64,000 nucleotides of DNA from Thalassobacillus_A hwangdonensis (GCF_042675915.1 NZ_JBHTKL010000005.1:124001-188000); one strand, 5' to 3'. Counted from the first letter of the stretch, positions 7,547 to 15,165 are shown. Notes: generated from the letters alone by a model not told the origin. Made by a program: numbers and translations.

Positions 7547-8248
7547 TTATTTTCGGAATAGATCCAGAAACTTCCCGAGTGTTCCTTTTGACTTGGAGAT
7601 GGATACTTCAAGCTGCTGGTTGAATTCATTTTGCGCCTGCCATCCTTTTTTCTGATCTTCACGCATGCGCTCCAGTTCTTCTTTCAGTGCAGCACTTTTT
7701 TCTTTTTCCTGTTCCAACAGCGATTCATATTGGGCCTTATGCTGCTCGGCTAGCTTTTCAATATTCGTGGAGGTCTTCTGTGCGAAGTTTCCTACGCCGG
7801 AGCTGATGACGTGGTGGTCCTGCTGTAGACGTGCTACCTTCGTTTTCAGCTCATCCATGTCCTGGGACAGCTGCGCATTCATCTCTCTGGTCGCCGCCAG
7901 TTCCTTCGTCAGTGCGTGGAAAAATTCACTGAGCTGGGACGGGTCCTGCAGTGCGCCATCATATGTATCAGGAATAGCGACCTCCGTCGCCTGTTTCAAC
8001 CGGGTCTGCTGTTGTTCGACAAGCTTCTTTGCCGTCTCCTCCTGGGAGTGTTCCGTATCCCGAAGCTCGATCAGCGCATCGATATCGGAGCGGACGAAAA
8101 TACGGCGCGGGCCGTCTTTAAAAAATTCAAAACCGTTCTGTTCGAGGATCTGCCCATACCTTCTTACTGTAGCTGTGGCGATTCCCATTTCTTCTGCAAC
8201 TTCCTTCGTCGAGAAAGCGCGCTCATTAGGCTGTATATCGTGTCGCAT
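7547..8248 (-). CDS. MerR-type HTH protein with coiled coil (DUF3967-like)
   Basis: The 233-residue protein has an N-terminal winged-helix of MerR type (AFSTKEVAEEMGIATATVRR, residues ~11-30, then FVRSDIDALIEL). A long Gln/Glu/Lys-rich coiled coil follows (residues ~75-205), and the C-terminus is a short basic tail LGKFLDLFRK. This layout is known from the DUF3967 family and, more distantly, from the chromosome-anchoring protein RacA. It lacks the cysteines or effector domain of metal- or drug-sensing MerR proteins, so a classical sensor role is unlikely. The start at 8248 has RBS GGAAAGGAGG. It could be a DNA-binding structural protein or a regulator. Confidence 0.72.
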   Translation of the reverse strand: MRHDIQPNERAFSTKEVAEEMGIATATVRRYGQILEQNGFEFFKDGPRRIFVRSDIDALIELRDTEHSQEETAKKLVEQQQTRLKQATEVAIPDTYDGALQDPSQLSEFFHALTKELAATREMNAQLSQDMDELKTKVARLQQDHHVISSGVGNFAQKTSTNIEKLAEQHKAQYESLLEQEKEKSAALKEELERMREDQKKGWQAQNEFNQQLEVSISKSKGTLGKFLDLFRK

Positions 8249-8299
8249 AACGGGCCTCCTTTCCTAAAATAATGGACCTTTTCCCGCTAATTTTCAAGC

Positions 8300-8347
8300 G
8301 TGGGGACAGTCCTTCATCACTTTAACTTGGTGAGGGACTCTCCCCAC
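8300..8347. repeat. Dispersed palindromic repeat, copy 1
   Basis: GTGGGGACAGTCCTTCATC and its imperfect complement around a TTTAAC centre form a long hairpin. The core (8302-8312) GGGGACAGTCC recurs at 14821, 16095, 26919, 31024 and 55996. It lies upstream of the protease gene, in a gap with no open frame. Confidence 0.8.
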
Positions 8348-8538
8348 TTGAGTTAATGCGGTGGTGTAATTGGGCATTTTGGATCATGGATTTGGTGCGT
8401 GGTACTCAATATTTCTCGACATGAACCGTGCTATTCTATAAATGTAAGAATAAACTAAATTTTCTGAATATATGGAGGTGACACGTGAACGCCGTCCGCT
8501 TCGTCAATCAAAAAATCTATCAACGAGGTGAAAGCTTA

Positions 8539-9798
8539 ATGAAGAAATTTCTAGTATCAGCAGTTGCTGCTGTGATGATGCTTTCTCTTTTCACCATGGG
8601 AGCATTCGCAGCACCAACGAATCAGCAGGGACAAGCAGATGAGAATCTACGTGTATTAATTAAATCTACAAATTCAGCAAGTGCCAAGGCTCAAACGAAC
8701 GCAAAACAAGAATACGGTGTCCGTTGGAAGTTCGAAGATGGATTCACAACGGATGTCACAAAGAAACAATTCGAAGCATTGCAAAAGAACAAGAACTTCG
8801 AAGTTTCTAAAGTGAACAAAGTACAGATCGCGGCAAAACCTACCAACGGCGAACGAAGCGCAACACCTTCCGATCAGACGCCGTGGGGAATGGAAGCCAT
8901 CTACAACGATGATGCTATTACGACCACAGACGGTGGCGACAATGTGCGCGTAGCTGTATTGGATACAGGTACATATGTCGATCATCCTGATTTGAAAAAC
9001 AACGTGGAGCAATGTAAAGACTTCACTCAGCGCCGAGCACCAATCCTTGATGGCACTTGCCAGGATAGAAATGGTCACGGTACACACGTAGCCGGTACAG
9101 TCCTGGCCGATGGTGGTTCTGACAATCTAGGAGTCTATGGTGTCGCTCCGGATTCCAAGCTGTGGGCTTATCGCGTCCTAGGTAACAGCGGCTCTGGTTA
9201 TTCAGATGATATCGCCAATGCAATCAAGCACGCAGCAGATCAGGCAAATGCCAACGGCGTCAATGTCGTCATCTCCATGTCACTTGGTTCAAGCGTGAAG
9301 GATAGCATGATTGCTGACGCTGTAACATATGCAAACAATAACGGCGCATTGGTCGTTGCAGCTGCAGGTAATGACGGTCCTGGTGAGAACACGATCGGAT
9401 TCCCTGGTGGACTGCAGGATGCTGTCGCAGTAGCAGCACTTGAAGATCGTCAGGAAAATGGAACGTACCGCGTAGCGGACTTCTCTTCCCGCGGTAACCC
9501 AGCTACAGATGGCGACTACGTCATCCAGGAGCGTGACGTGGAGCTATCCGCACCAGGAGCAGCAATCGAATCGACTTGGAGTGACGGCGGCTACAACACA
9601 ATCAGTGGTACATCAATGGCAACGCCGCACGTTTCTGGTTTGGCTGCAAAAATCTGGGCGGAAAACCCATCCCTATCTAGTGATCAATTGCGTGTGGAAC
9701 TACAAAACCGTGCACAAGCAAATGACATCTCTGGTGGTACAGGAGCGGCTGCAGGTGATGATTACGCATCCGGCTTCGGTTTCCCGCTGGCTAACTAA
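8539..9798 (+). CDS. Secreted subtilisin-like serine protease (S8), with I9-type propeptide
   Basis: The 419-residue preproenzyme has an N-terminal signal peptide MKKFLVSAVAAVMMLSLFT ending at an AFA cleavage site. A ~75-residue I9-like propeptide follows, then the S8 catalytic domain. The triad is Asp142 (VAVLDTGT), His180 (GHGTHVAGT) and Ser359 (SGTSMATPHVSG), with oxyanion Asn278 (AAGNDG). The enzyme degrades extracellular protein after export and self-processing. ATG 8539 has RBS GAGGTGA. An in-frame GTG at 8485 also has a strong GGAGGTG and would add 18 residues ahead of the signal peptide, so the start is ambiguous. Two Cys (near residues 158 and 174) flanking the QRRAPILDGT segment may form a disulfide. 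Confidence 0.94.
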   Translation: MKKFLVSAVAAVMMLSLFTMGAFAAPTNQQGQADENLRVLIKSTNSASAKAQTNAKQEYGVRWKFEDGFTTDVTKKQFEALQKNKNFEVSKVNKVQIAAKPTNGERSATPSDQTPWGMEAIYNDDAITTTDGGDNVRVAVLDTGTYVDHPDLKNNVEQCKDFTQRRAPILDGTCQDRNGHGTHVAGTVLADGGSDNLGVYGVAPDSKLWAYRVLGNSGSGYSDDIANAIKHAADQANANGVNVVISMSLGSSVKDSMIADAVTYANNNGALVVAAAGNDGPGENTIGFPGGLQDAVAVAALEDRQENGTYRVADFSSRGNPATDGDYVIQERDVELSAPGAAIESTWSDGGYNTISGTSMATPHVSGLAAKIWAENPSLSSDQLRVELQNRAQANDISGGTGAAAGDDYASGFGFPLAN

Positions 9799-9832
9799 TT
9801 CTGAACCCCCTGTTATATTATATAGATTTACC

Positions 9833-9860
9833 AAAAACGGGCGCATTTGCGTCCGTTTTT
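9833..9860 (+). terminator. Rho-independent terminator
   Basis: AAAAACGGGCGC pairs with GCGTCCGTTTTT (one bulge or mismatch) just after the protease gene. Confidence 0.8.
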
Positions 9861-9881
9861 GTGTGGAGAACCGAAAGATAA

Positions 9882-9905
9882 TTCATAGGTAAAATATGTT
9901 AAAAT
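9882..9905 (+). promoter_or_regulatory. Promoter with extended -10, identical 24-mer at 20325
   Basis: These 24 bases, ending in TGTTAAAAT (TGn plus TAAAAT), are identical to 20325-20348. Both copies lie upstream of a gene for a small (40-45 residue) membrane-type peptide. A shorter form, GGTAAAATATGTTAA, is at 17843. It probably drives the 9951-11011 unit. Confidence 0.55.
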
Positions 9906-9950
9906 TTAAGCAGCGATAATTTTGAAGCGGAATTGAGAGGGGGAAGGAAG

Positions 9951-10088
9951 TTGGCTGCTTTTTTAATGTTGGGTCAATTCTTGATCATGGATGTCATGTT
10001 CCAGCTTATTGTCATTCTGGCGATGATTGGATCAGTGGGTGGAGTCGTAGTATTTTTCATGAGAAATAAGGGGAAAGAAAACAGATGA
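9951..10088 (+). CDS. Small single-TM protein (45 aa), DUF4083-like
   Basis: A TTG at 9951 behind GAGGGGGAAGG opens a 45-residue frame. It encodes a short N-terminus, one hydrophobic helix (FQLIVILAMIGSVGGVVVFF, residues ~17-36) and a basic tail MRNKGKENR. Its TGA overlaps the next ATG as ATGA (10085-10088), so the two genes are translationally coupled. The layout recalls DUF4083-type small Bacillus membrane proteins, though I hold that loosely. Real-gene support comes from the RBS, the coupling and the promoter upstream. Confidence 0.62.
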   Translation: MAAFLMLGQFLIMDVMFQLIVILAMIGSVGGVVVFFMRNKGKENR

Positions 10089-10393
10089 GTGAATCGATGA
10101 GTCTGAGAGAATTACAAGCTTATATTAAAGACAAAGATTACAAACCTGATAGAAAACATGCCTACTTCCACAAACTGATTGAAGAGGTCGGGGAACTGTC
10201 GGAAGTCATCCGGAAAGATAAACGGATGGAGAAGGAAGGCTCCATCAAAGGGACGATTGAAGAAGAATTATATGATGTTCTCTACTACATAGCAGCATTG
10301 GCAAATGTCTACGAGATAGATTTAGAGGAAAGCTTTCGGTTGAAGGAAGAACTCAATAAAGCAAAGTATAACGGTATAGGGGGGATGACATGA
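10085..10393 (+). CDS. MazG-like nucleotide pyrophosphohydrolase
   Basis: The 102-residue all-alpha protein has the MazG-type Mg2+-binding pattern: KLIEEVGELSEVI (EExxE, residues ~31-40) and EEELYDVLYYIAAL (ExxD, ~59-70). Family members hydrolyse NTPs or dNTPs to the monophosphate plus pyrophosphate, clearing abnormal nucleotides. At this length it is a single-domain form. It is coupled by ATGA overlaps both to the small membrane peptide upstream and to the 132-residue protein downstream, so it belongs to one operon. The preferred substrate is unknown. Confidence 0.85.
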   Translation: MSESMSLRELQAYIKDKDYKPDRKHAYFHKLIEEVGELSEVIRKDKRMEKEGSIKGTIEEELYDVLYYIAALANVYEIDLEESFRLKEELNKAKYNGIGGMT

Positions 10394-10788
10394 AAAAGCG
10401 CAAACTATTAATCATAGCTGTTCCTATACTATTGGTTTTCCTTTATGGGTTTACGTATTTTCCACAAAAACTCATAAGTATTGATCCATCTGAAGTTTCC
10501 AAGATCACTGTCTTTGACGGAAACACTGGTGAGAAAGTGGAGATTACCGATGAGGCAGATATCAATCACGTCATACTGAACCTGAATGAGGTGACATTCC
10601 GAAAAGGGAAACCTTCATTCATGTATTCCGGTTATAGCTTTGATACGACTATTTTGAATCATGAAGGAAAATCACTAATGGAGCTGACAATAAACACAAG
10701 TGACACGATCCGATATAAAGGATTTTTCTATACTGCCGTGGAGAATTCGATTGATTACGACTACATGGAGAGTCTGGTTCGTAAGTGA
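10390..10788 (+). CDS. Membrane-anchored extracytoplasmic protein
   Basis: The 132-residue protein starts MKKRKLLIIAVPILLVFLYG, a positively charged N-terminus plus one hydrophobic helix. It has no lipobox Cys and no clear cleavage site, so it is likely an N-terminally anchored protein with a ~105-residue outer domain. That domain alternates strands (SKITVFDGNTGEKVEITD, SFDTTILNHEGKSLMELTI), suggesting a small beta fold. It overlaps the MazG-like gene by ATGA. No family recognised. Confidence 0.7.
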   Translation: MKKRKLLIIAVPILLVFLYGFTYFPQKLISIDPSEVSKITVFDGNTGEKVEITDEADINHVILNLNEVTFRKGKPSFMYSGYSFDTTILNHEGKSLMELTINTSDTIRYKGFFYTAVENSIDYDYMESLVRK

Positions 10789-10810
10789 TTTTAAATAAGG
10801 AGAGGGTATA

Positions 10811-11011
10811 TTGCTGAAAGTGTCTAAGAAGTATGACGGAATTGCTTTAGTTCTGACAGTGCTGCTTGCACCGTTCATTGGAAAAGGTCTGTTAGGATTA
10901 GAGTTGGATCGTACGGTTCTATCACAAATGGTAATCGTGGCCTTTATTCTATTTACTTTTTTAGTTTTTAGGGTAATCACTTCATTCCTGCTTAATCTTA
11001 ATAGAAATTAG
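10811..11011 (+). CDS. Small two-TM membrane protein
   Basis: TTG start at 10811 after AAGGAGAGG gives 66 residues with two helices (residues ~13-28 and ~39-58) and a short basic N-terminus MLKVSKKYDG. It is the last gene of the unit starting at 9951 and is followed by a terminator. Function unknown. Confidence 0.62.
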   Translation: MLKVSKKYDGIALVLTVLLAPFIGKGLLGLELDRTVLSQMVIVAFILFTFLVFRVITSFLLNLNRN

Positions 11012-11014
11012 AAC

Positions 11015-11045
11015 AAAGAGGACTCGCAATAGCAAGTCCTCTTTC
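11015..11045. terminator. Rho-independent terminator (likely bidirectional)
   Basis: AAAGAGGACT and AGTCCTCTTT form a 10-bp stem between convergent genes, with T-rich sequence after it and A-rich sequence before it. Confidence 0.85.
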
Positions 11046-11046
11046 T

Positions 11047-12270
11047 TTAGGCACATTTCGCCTGATGTTCCTTTTGTTCTTTACTCTCTAATTTACTTAA
11101 GGCAACTGTAAGCAGTACTGCTCCAACTACCATGACTGCACCAATCCAAGCAGTGTGGATCAGCCCCATGTTGTCGACGATGATACCCCCGACAGATGAA
11201 CCAATGGCAATCCCGACGTTAAAGGCAGCGATATTCAACGCAGATGCGACGTTGACTGCCGATGGAACGTATTTTTCCGCAAGACTGACAACGAGAATCT
11301 GCAGACCGGGAACGTTCATGAAGGCGAACAATCCCATCAGGAAGATGACAATTAAGCCCGTGACTTTGAACGGTGCGGCAAAGGTCAAAGCAAGCAGGGT
11401 GACTGCCTGCAATGCGAACATCCACATTAACGCACGCAATGGATTTTTGTCAGAAGCTTTCCCGCCAATGATGTTTCCTGCTGCTACTGCAACCCCGTAC
11501 ATCAGTAAAATGACACTGACCCACTTTGCATTGAATCCTGTAACGTTTTCGAGCATTGGCGTCAGGTAGGTGAACGTCACAAATGTTCCCCCATACCCAA
11601 GTGCAGTGATTGCAAAAGCAAGCATCAGCTTCCCATTTTTCAAAATTTTCACCTGCTCACTGAACTTCGCAGGTGGTGCTTCTTTAAGGTTCTTCGGTAC
11701 TAGGATCGCACTCGCGATGATGCCAATCACTCCTAAGAGCGCGACACCAAGGAACGTTGCTCGCCAGCCGAATGCCTGCCCGATGAAGGTGCCAAGCGGT
11801 ACGCCTGTAACCGTGGCGACGGTCAGCCCTGTGAACATGAAAGCAATCGCACTCGCTCGTTTGTGAGCGGGAACGAGGTCAGCTGCAATTGTAGACCCGA
11901 TTGAAAAGAAAATTCCGTGTGAAAAAGCGGTAATGAATCTGGCAACGAATAACAAGGTGAAGCTCGTCGACATAGCCGCCACACCATTACCAATAATGAA
12001 TAAGACCATAAGCGAAAGCAGCAATGTTTTGCGGTTCATTTTACTTGTCAATGCAGTCAATACAGGTGCACCGACAGCAACTCCGACCGCATACCCTGAA
12101 ATCAGAAGACCAGCTAACGTTATTGAAATACTGAGATCATCCGCCATCGAGGATAACAGGCCGACCGGAACGAATTCCGTCGTACCGATTCCGAATGCAC
12201 TGATTGCCAAGGCGATCAGTGCCGGTGTTCCTCCTTTTGCGGAAGATGATTTATTTGAATGAGAATTCAT
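11047..12270 (-). CDS. MFS transporter, DHA1/AraJ-like (YtbD-like)
   Basis: This 407-residue integral protein has about 12 hydrophobic helices. The first loop signature is GTTEFVPVGLLSSMADDLSI, characteristic of the AraJ/YdhP/NepI branch of DHA1 transporters. It also shows KMNRKTLLL (motif A region) and ARFITAFSHGIFFSIGSTIA in helix 4. These proteins export drugs, sugars or nucleosides with protons. It is divergent from an HxlR-family regulator at 12474, an arrangement I remember for B. subtilis ytbD/ytcD. Control by that regulator through the repeated GTAC-containing sites between them is likely. RBS AAGGAGG precedes the ATG at 12270. Confidence 0.88.
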   Translation of the reverse strand: MNSHSNKSSSAKGGTPALIALAISAFGIGTTEFVPVGLLSSMADDLSISITLAGLLISGYAVGVAVGAPVLTALTSKMNRKTLLLSLMVLFIIGNGVAAMSTSFTLLFVARFITAFSHGIFFSIGSTIAADLVPAHKRASAIAFMFTGLTVATVTGVPLGTFIGQAFGWRATFLGVALLGVIGIIASAILVPKNLKEAPPAKFSEQVKILKNGKLMLAFAITALGYGGTFVTFTYLTPMLENVTGFNAKWVSVILLMYGVAVAAGNIIGGKASDKNPLRALMWMFALQAVTLLALTFAAPFKVTGLIVIFLMGLFAFMNVPGLQILVVSLAEKYVPSAVNVASALNIAAFNVGIAIGSSVGGIIVDNMGLIHTAWIGAVMVVGAVLLTVALSKLESKEQKEHQAKCA

Positions 12271-12301
12271 ACCACGAATTCCTCCTTAAGTCATTTTTGA
12301 A

Positions 12302-12438
12302 AACAGGAAGGCGCCTTTCCTGTTGCTTGCTACGAAATCCATTATATTAGGTATAGAAAAAATGAGAAGTACGCACTTTAAAGTACGATAGGCACCTGAA
12401 AGTACCTTATCTGCTTTTTTGAGCGTATCCGTTATAAT
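12302..12438. promoter_or_regulatory. Divergent promoter/operator region between MFS and HxlR genes
   Basis: TATAAT boxes point both ways: 12341-12346 (minus strand, toward the MFS gene) and 12433-12438 (plus strand, toward the regulator). Between them lie the palindrome ACTTTAAAGT (12375-12384) and three AGTAC half-sites at 12368, 12382 and 12401. An imperfect palindrome at 12302-12324 (AACAGGAAGGCGCC core) lies in the likely MFS leader. The half-sites are plausible HxlR operators. Confidence 0.55.
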
Positions 12439-12473
12439 TGGAACAGGATCATTTTTGAAAGGAAGCGTGCGAA

Positions 12474-12791
12474 ATGGCTTACAATATCCCTGTGGAAGCG
12501 ACATTGGATGTTATCGGAGGCAAGTGGAAGGTCGTGATCCTCTGCCATTTGGATAAAGGGGAAAAGCGGACAAGTGAATTGAAGAGATTGATGCCGAACA
12601 TCACTCAGAAAATGCTGACGCAGCAGCTCCGAGAACTGGAGGAGGACGGTGTCGTGGATCGCAAAGTCTATGACCAGGTTCCACCAAAGGTCGTCTATTC
12701 ACTGACAGATTACGGCTGGTCGATCAAGCCGATTCTGGATACGATGTGCAGCTGGGGCGAGCAGCATATGAAGTTGAAAAATTTGGACTAG
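12474..12791 (+). CDS. HxlR-family winged-helix regulator (YtcD-like)
   Basis: The 105-residue cytosolic DNA-binding protein has the HxlR core: VEATLDVIGGKWKVVILCHL at the N-terminus, then TSELKRLMPNITQKMLTQQL (recognition helix region) and VVDRKVYDQVPPKVVYSLT. It has no Cys in the canonical redox position of YodB/HypR; the only Cys residues are in ILCHL and MCSWG. HxlR proteins act as dimers and often control the adjacent divergent gene, here the MFS exporter. RBS GAAAGGAAG precedes the ATG at 12474, and a hairpin follows. Confidence 0.9.
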   Translation: MAYNIPVEATLDVIGGKWKVVILCHLDKGEKRTSELKRLMPNITQKMLTQQLRELEEDGVVDRKVYDQVPPKVVYSLTDYGWSIKPILDTMCSWGEQHMKLKNLD

Positions 12792-12818
12792 ACCGGGTGC
12801 TTGAGCATCCGGTTTTTT
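12792..12818 (+). terminator. Rho-independent terminator
   Basis: ACCGGGTGC / GCATCCGGT stem with a TTTTTT tail right after the HxlR gene. Confidence 0.85.
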
Positions 12819-12896
12819 GTTTATTTAGTAGCAGGGAATGAAAGGGATATTTTGTAAAATAGTATGGTAGAATGAAGGCCAAAGGGGATCTGCTCT

Positions 12897-13100
12897 GTGA
12901 CAAACTTGGCAATGAGCGTACATAACTTTTCAATTTTGCTTCTTTTGGTGAGCGCATTTTTTTATTATCGTCACTTCAAAAAAATCAGGAGACAAAGAAA
13001 GCTGACTTTGTCTGAGCTTTCCATGTTTATAGTTACGCAGATGGCGTATCTGCTCTGGGCCGGAAGTTACTTATTGATGATATTGGATAAGAGTGGATAA
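12897..13100 (+). CDS. Small two-TM membrane protein
   Basis: GTG start at 12897 gives 67 residues: a helix at ~10-24, a basic loop YRHFKKIRRQRKL, and a second helix at ~41-62. The RBS AAAGGGGA is at a slightly long spacing. It is followed 16 bp later by another membrane-protein gene, probably the same transcript. I do not recognise the family. Confidence 0.55.
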   Translation: MTNLAMSVHNFSILLLLVSAFFYYRHFKKIRRQRKLTLSELSMFIVTQMAYLLWAGSYLLMILDKSG

Positions 13101-13115
13101 GGGGGAGGGGAGTAC

Positions 13116-13472
13116 ATGCGAAAGGTTTATGCAGGAATTCTCACGGTTGTTCTCACTGCACTGTTTTTGGGGTTTTATTTTCCTGTGTTTGAACAGGAAG
13201 GGCCGATATCGAATGTTTTGATAGTATCGCCTTATCTTAGTGTGGGCGTGATATACGGAGGCTTTGTCTCTGTTGGTATTGAAAAAGTGACGGGGCGTTA
13301 CGGGGATGCGCGGATCGCTTACGCTTTTATTTTACATATGGTAGCGGTGCTGCCTATAGTTGTATTTCCGTTAGTGTTCTTTTACGCCATCCAAACGGCA
13401 ATGACGTTTTTCTTTATCGATGAAGGATTGCGCTGGATTTCTATGCGCAAAGAGAAAGTCAGCACCATTTGA
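13116..13472 (+). CDS. Four-TM membrane protein of unknown function
   Basis: The 118-residue protein has hydrophobic helices near residues 5-22, 32-52, 64-82 and 85-102, and ends with a charged tail MRKEKVSTI. RBS GGGGGAGGGGAG precedes the ATG at 13116. It is cotranscribed with the 67-residue gene and stopped by a strong hairpin at 13472. No known domain is recognised. Confidence 0.65.
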   Translation: MRKVYAGILTVVLTALFLGFYFPVFEQEGPISNVLIVSPYLSVGVIYGGFVSVGIEKVTGRYGDARIAYAFILHMVAVLPIVVFPLVFFYAIQTAMTFFFIDEGLRWISMRKEKVSTI

Positions 13473-13499
13473 AAAAGCCTGGATATCCAGGCTTTTTTT
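13472..13499. terminator. Rho-independent terminator
   Basis: AAAAAGCCTGGATATCCAGG then CTTTTTTT: a perfect palindrome between convergent genes, able to act on both strands. Confidence 0.9.
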
Positions 13500-13505
13500 G
13501 TGCAA

Positions 13506-13877
13506 TTATCGGTGTTGGTCGATAAGAATCGGATTACCATCCGGATCTTCAAGCGTCAGATGGGCTGGTCCTTCTGTAGATTCATCTGCTTCGGTAATCA
13601 GCTTCATACCTTTTTCCTTCAGTTGTTTTTGCAGCTCACGGACATCAGTGAAGTTGTCTGTGTTTTCGGCGTTCTGATCCCAACCAGGATTGAAAGTCAG
13701 GATGTTTTTATCGAACATTCCCTGGAACAACCCGATTACGCTGTCGCCATTCTTCATGATCAGGTAGTTATGATCGGGGCTCCCACCGAGTGTTATAAAA
13801 CCGAGATTCTCATAGAATTCCTTTGATTTGTGAAGGTCTTTTACATTCAAGCTTACGGAAAATGCACCTAAATTCAT
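13506..13877 (-). CDS. VOC family (glyoxalase/dioxygenase-like) protein
   Basis: The 123-residue protein shows the paired beta-alpha-beta-beta-beta modules of the vicinal oxygen chelate fold. It begins AFSVSLNVKDLHKSKEFYENLGF and closes with GPAHLTLEDPDGNPILIDQH, the usual second-module ending. It lacks the first His metal ligand at the position typical of glyoxalase I (SLNV in place of a His there), so the metal site is uncertain. The start has RBS TAGGAGGTAAACG. Enzymes of this fold include isomerases, dioxygenases and resistance proteins, and the role here is open. Confidence 0.85.
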   Translation of the reverse strand: MNLGAFSVSLNVKDLHKSKEFYENLGFITLGGSPDHNYLIMKNGDSVIGLFQGMFDKNILTFNPGWDQNAENTDNFTDVRELQKQLKEKGMKLITEADESTEGPAHLTLEDPDGNPILIDQHR

Positions 13878-13900
13878 CGTTTACCTCCTAGAGTGTTTGT

Positions 13901-14164
13901 TTATGTATAAAACAATTGCAATAAAACAAAAGCTGCAGCTGTCCAACTGACTTTCGACAGGACGGTAATTTTCTTGGGGATCTTCATCTGCCTTTCGAAA
14001 AATTTAACAAAGGACATGATCGAGATTAATCCTAACCCCCATAGTAAATATCCATCTGCTCCTTCCTGATTGCTCAGGAGTTCCACCCCTGAAAACAATA
14101 TAAAAAGAAGTCCGATGTACGCTAAGCCAAGATAAAAGTATAATACTTTTTTCTCTTCCGCCAC
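13901..14164 (-). CDS. Small three-TM membrane protein
   Basis: GTG start with AAAGGAGGAAA upstream gives 87 residues: helices at ~8-24, ~36-52 and ~68-84. A basic segment FFERQMKIPKKI lies between the second and third. It starts 15 bp after the lipoprotein gene on the same strand, so the two are probably cotranscribed. Function unknown. Confidence 0.6.
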   Translation of the reverse strand: MAEEKKVLYFYLGLAYIGLLFILFSGVELLSNQEGADGYLLWGLGLISIMSFVKFFERQMKIPKKITVLSKVSWTAAAFVLLQLFYT

Positions 14165-14179
14165 CCTGATTTCCTCCTT

Positions 14180-14698
14180 TTATTCAAACTTTTCGAACCT
14201 CTCAGCTATCTTGATCAGTTGTTCTTTGGTTATGTTGAGGCTATCCGATTTATTCTCGTGATCCATGTAACCGTACGTCATATGGTAAGATGCATCATCC
14301 TCAGACCAAACAACGCTTTGTTTTTCGGTATCATCCTTATAATAAGTGCCAGAATCATCACCAATGCTGACTTCCTCGGTTTGTACACCTTCACCTTCGT
14401 ACCCATTACCGGAATTGCCTTTTAGGATGTGAATCTTCAACCATTCTCCATTCGTTCCGAAAACATCAATCGACAGCTGATCGGTGACTTTCACATCCAC
14501 ATAGGTACTTTTAGGGGTTGTTTCATCGATACGCACTTCCTTAACTTCAAATGGAACTGCGGTAGGCAGTCTTGGATGGAATTCCACCCCTTCCATCTCG
14601 TCATTGACACGATCAGAAATGGAAACCATTGTGCCATCACTTGTGCACCCAATCAAAAGTACTGTGAGCGTTAGTAGAAAAGCAGAAATTTGCCGCAT
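14180..14698 (-). CDS. Lipoprotein (DUF4367-like C-terminal region)
   Basis: ATG 14698, with a strong AAAGGAGAG site, gives 172 residues starting MRQISAFLLTLTVLLIGC, a lipoprotein signal with lipobox LIGC. It is therefore anchored to the outer face of the membrane. The C-terminal half (GTYYKDDTEKQSVVWSEDD, then ITKEQLIKIAERF) has the pattern common to DUF4367-type domains: Tyr/Trp strand, then a closing helix. The lipoprotein at 50935-51414 has the same pattern (AYYEETSTSQSLWWERHDG, then DFLDLANQV). An upstream in-frame start at 14725 lacks an RBS. Confidence 0.72.
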   Translation of the reverse strand: MRQISAFLLTLTVLLIGCTSDGTMVSISDRVNDEMEGVEFHPRLPTAVPFEVKEVRIDETTPKSTYVDVKVTDQLSIDVFGTNGEWLKIHILKGNSGNGYEGEGVQTEEVSIGDDSGTYYKDDTEKQSVVWSEDDASYHMTYGYMDHENKSDSLNITKEQLIKIAERFEKFE

Positions 14699-14798
14699 TT
14701 CACACTCTCCTTTGGCATCTTTCAAATCTAATAATCTCCTAATAATAACTGTAAAGAATTACCTACTACCCATCATAACATAAGAAATCACCCCATCA

Positions 14799-14863
14799 CT
14801 TCACCGCATCACAGCGCGGCGGGACAGTCCCTCAGCGCTTTAACGCGTTGAGGGGCTGTCACC
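14799..14863. repeat. Dispersed palindromic repeat, copy 2
   Basis: It contains GGGACAGTCCCTCAGCGC (14821-14838), TTTAA, then GCGTTGAGGGGCTGTC, an imperfect hairpin. Preceding bases TCACCGCATCAC recur before the core in copy 3. Confidence 0.82.
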
Positions 14864-14915
14864 TCTGTATGAAATTTGAGGGTGGGGCATAGGTTGTGGT
14901 AAGGGGGATGGTGGT

Positions 14916-15119
14916 GTGAGAAAGTTCCAGTGGTATCGAATTCGTGCGGGGGATAATTACTGGGAGTTGGCAGACCGATTTAAGTTGCAGATACATGATA
15001 TTTTCGCGGCAAATCCTAATGTGAATCCTTTCGACTTGTATGTCGGGCAAAAGATCCGAATCCCAATTGGTGAACGGGATCAGCCAGGGGAAAGGGATGT
15101 AAAGCGGGATAAGGAATAG
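14916..15119 (+). CDS. LysM-domain protein
   Basis: The 67-residue protein is almost entirely one LysM motif: WYRIRAGDNYWELADRFKLQ, then IFAANPNVNPFDLYVGQKI and RIPIG. LysM binds N-acetylglucosamine in peptidoglycan. There is no signal peptide, so it is either cytoplasmic, exported at mother-cell lysis like some spore-coat LysM proteins, or released another way. GTG start at 14916 after GGGGGATGGTG. It is monocistronic, with its own terminator, and lies beside repeat copy 2. Confidence 0.82.
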   Translation: MRKFQWYRIRAGDNYWELADRFKLQIHDIFAANPNVNPFDLYVGQKIRIPIGERDQPGERDVKRDKE

Positions 15120-15130
15120 ATGCACAACAA

Positions 15131-15165
15131 AATGCCAGCCTGAAGTTTATAGGCTGGCATTATTT
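15131..15165. terminator. Rho-independent terminator
   Basis: AATGCCAGCCT / AGGCTGGCATT with a T-rich tail lies between convergent genes. Confidence 0.88.

Noticed and set aside
7665..8267. 200-codon plus-strand frame opposite the MerR-type gene
   Set aside because: It is extremely Ser/Cys/Phe-rich, the mirror of a Glu/Gln/Lys-rich coiled coil, and has no proper RBS.
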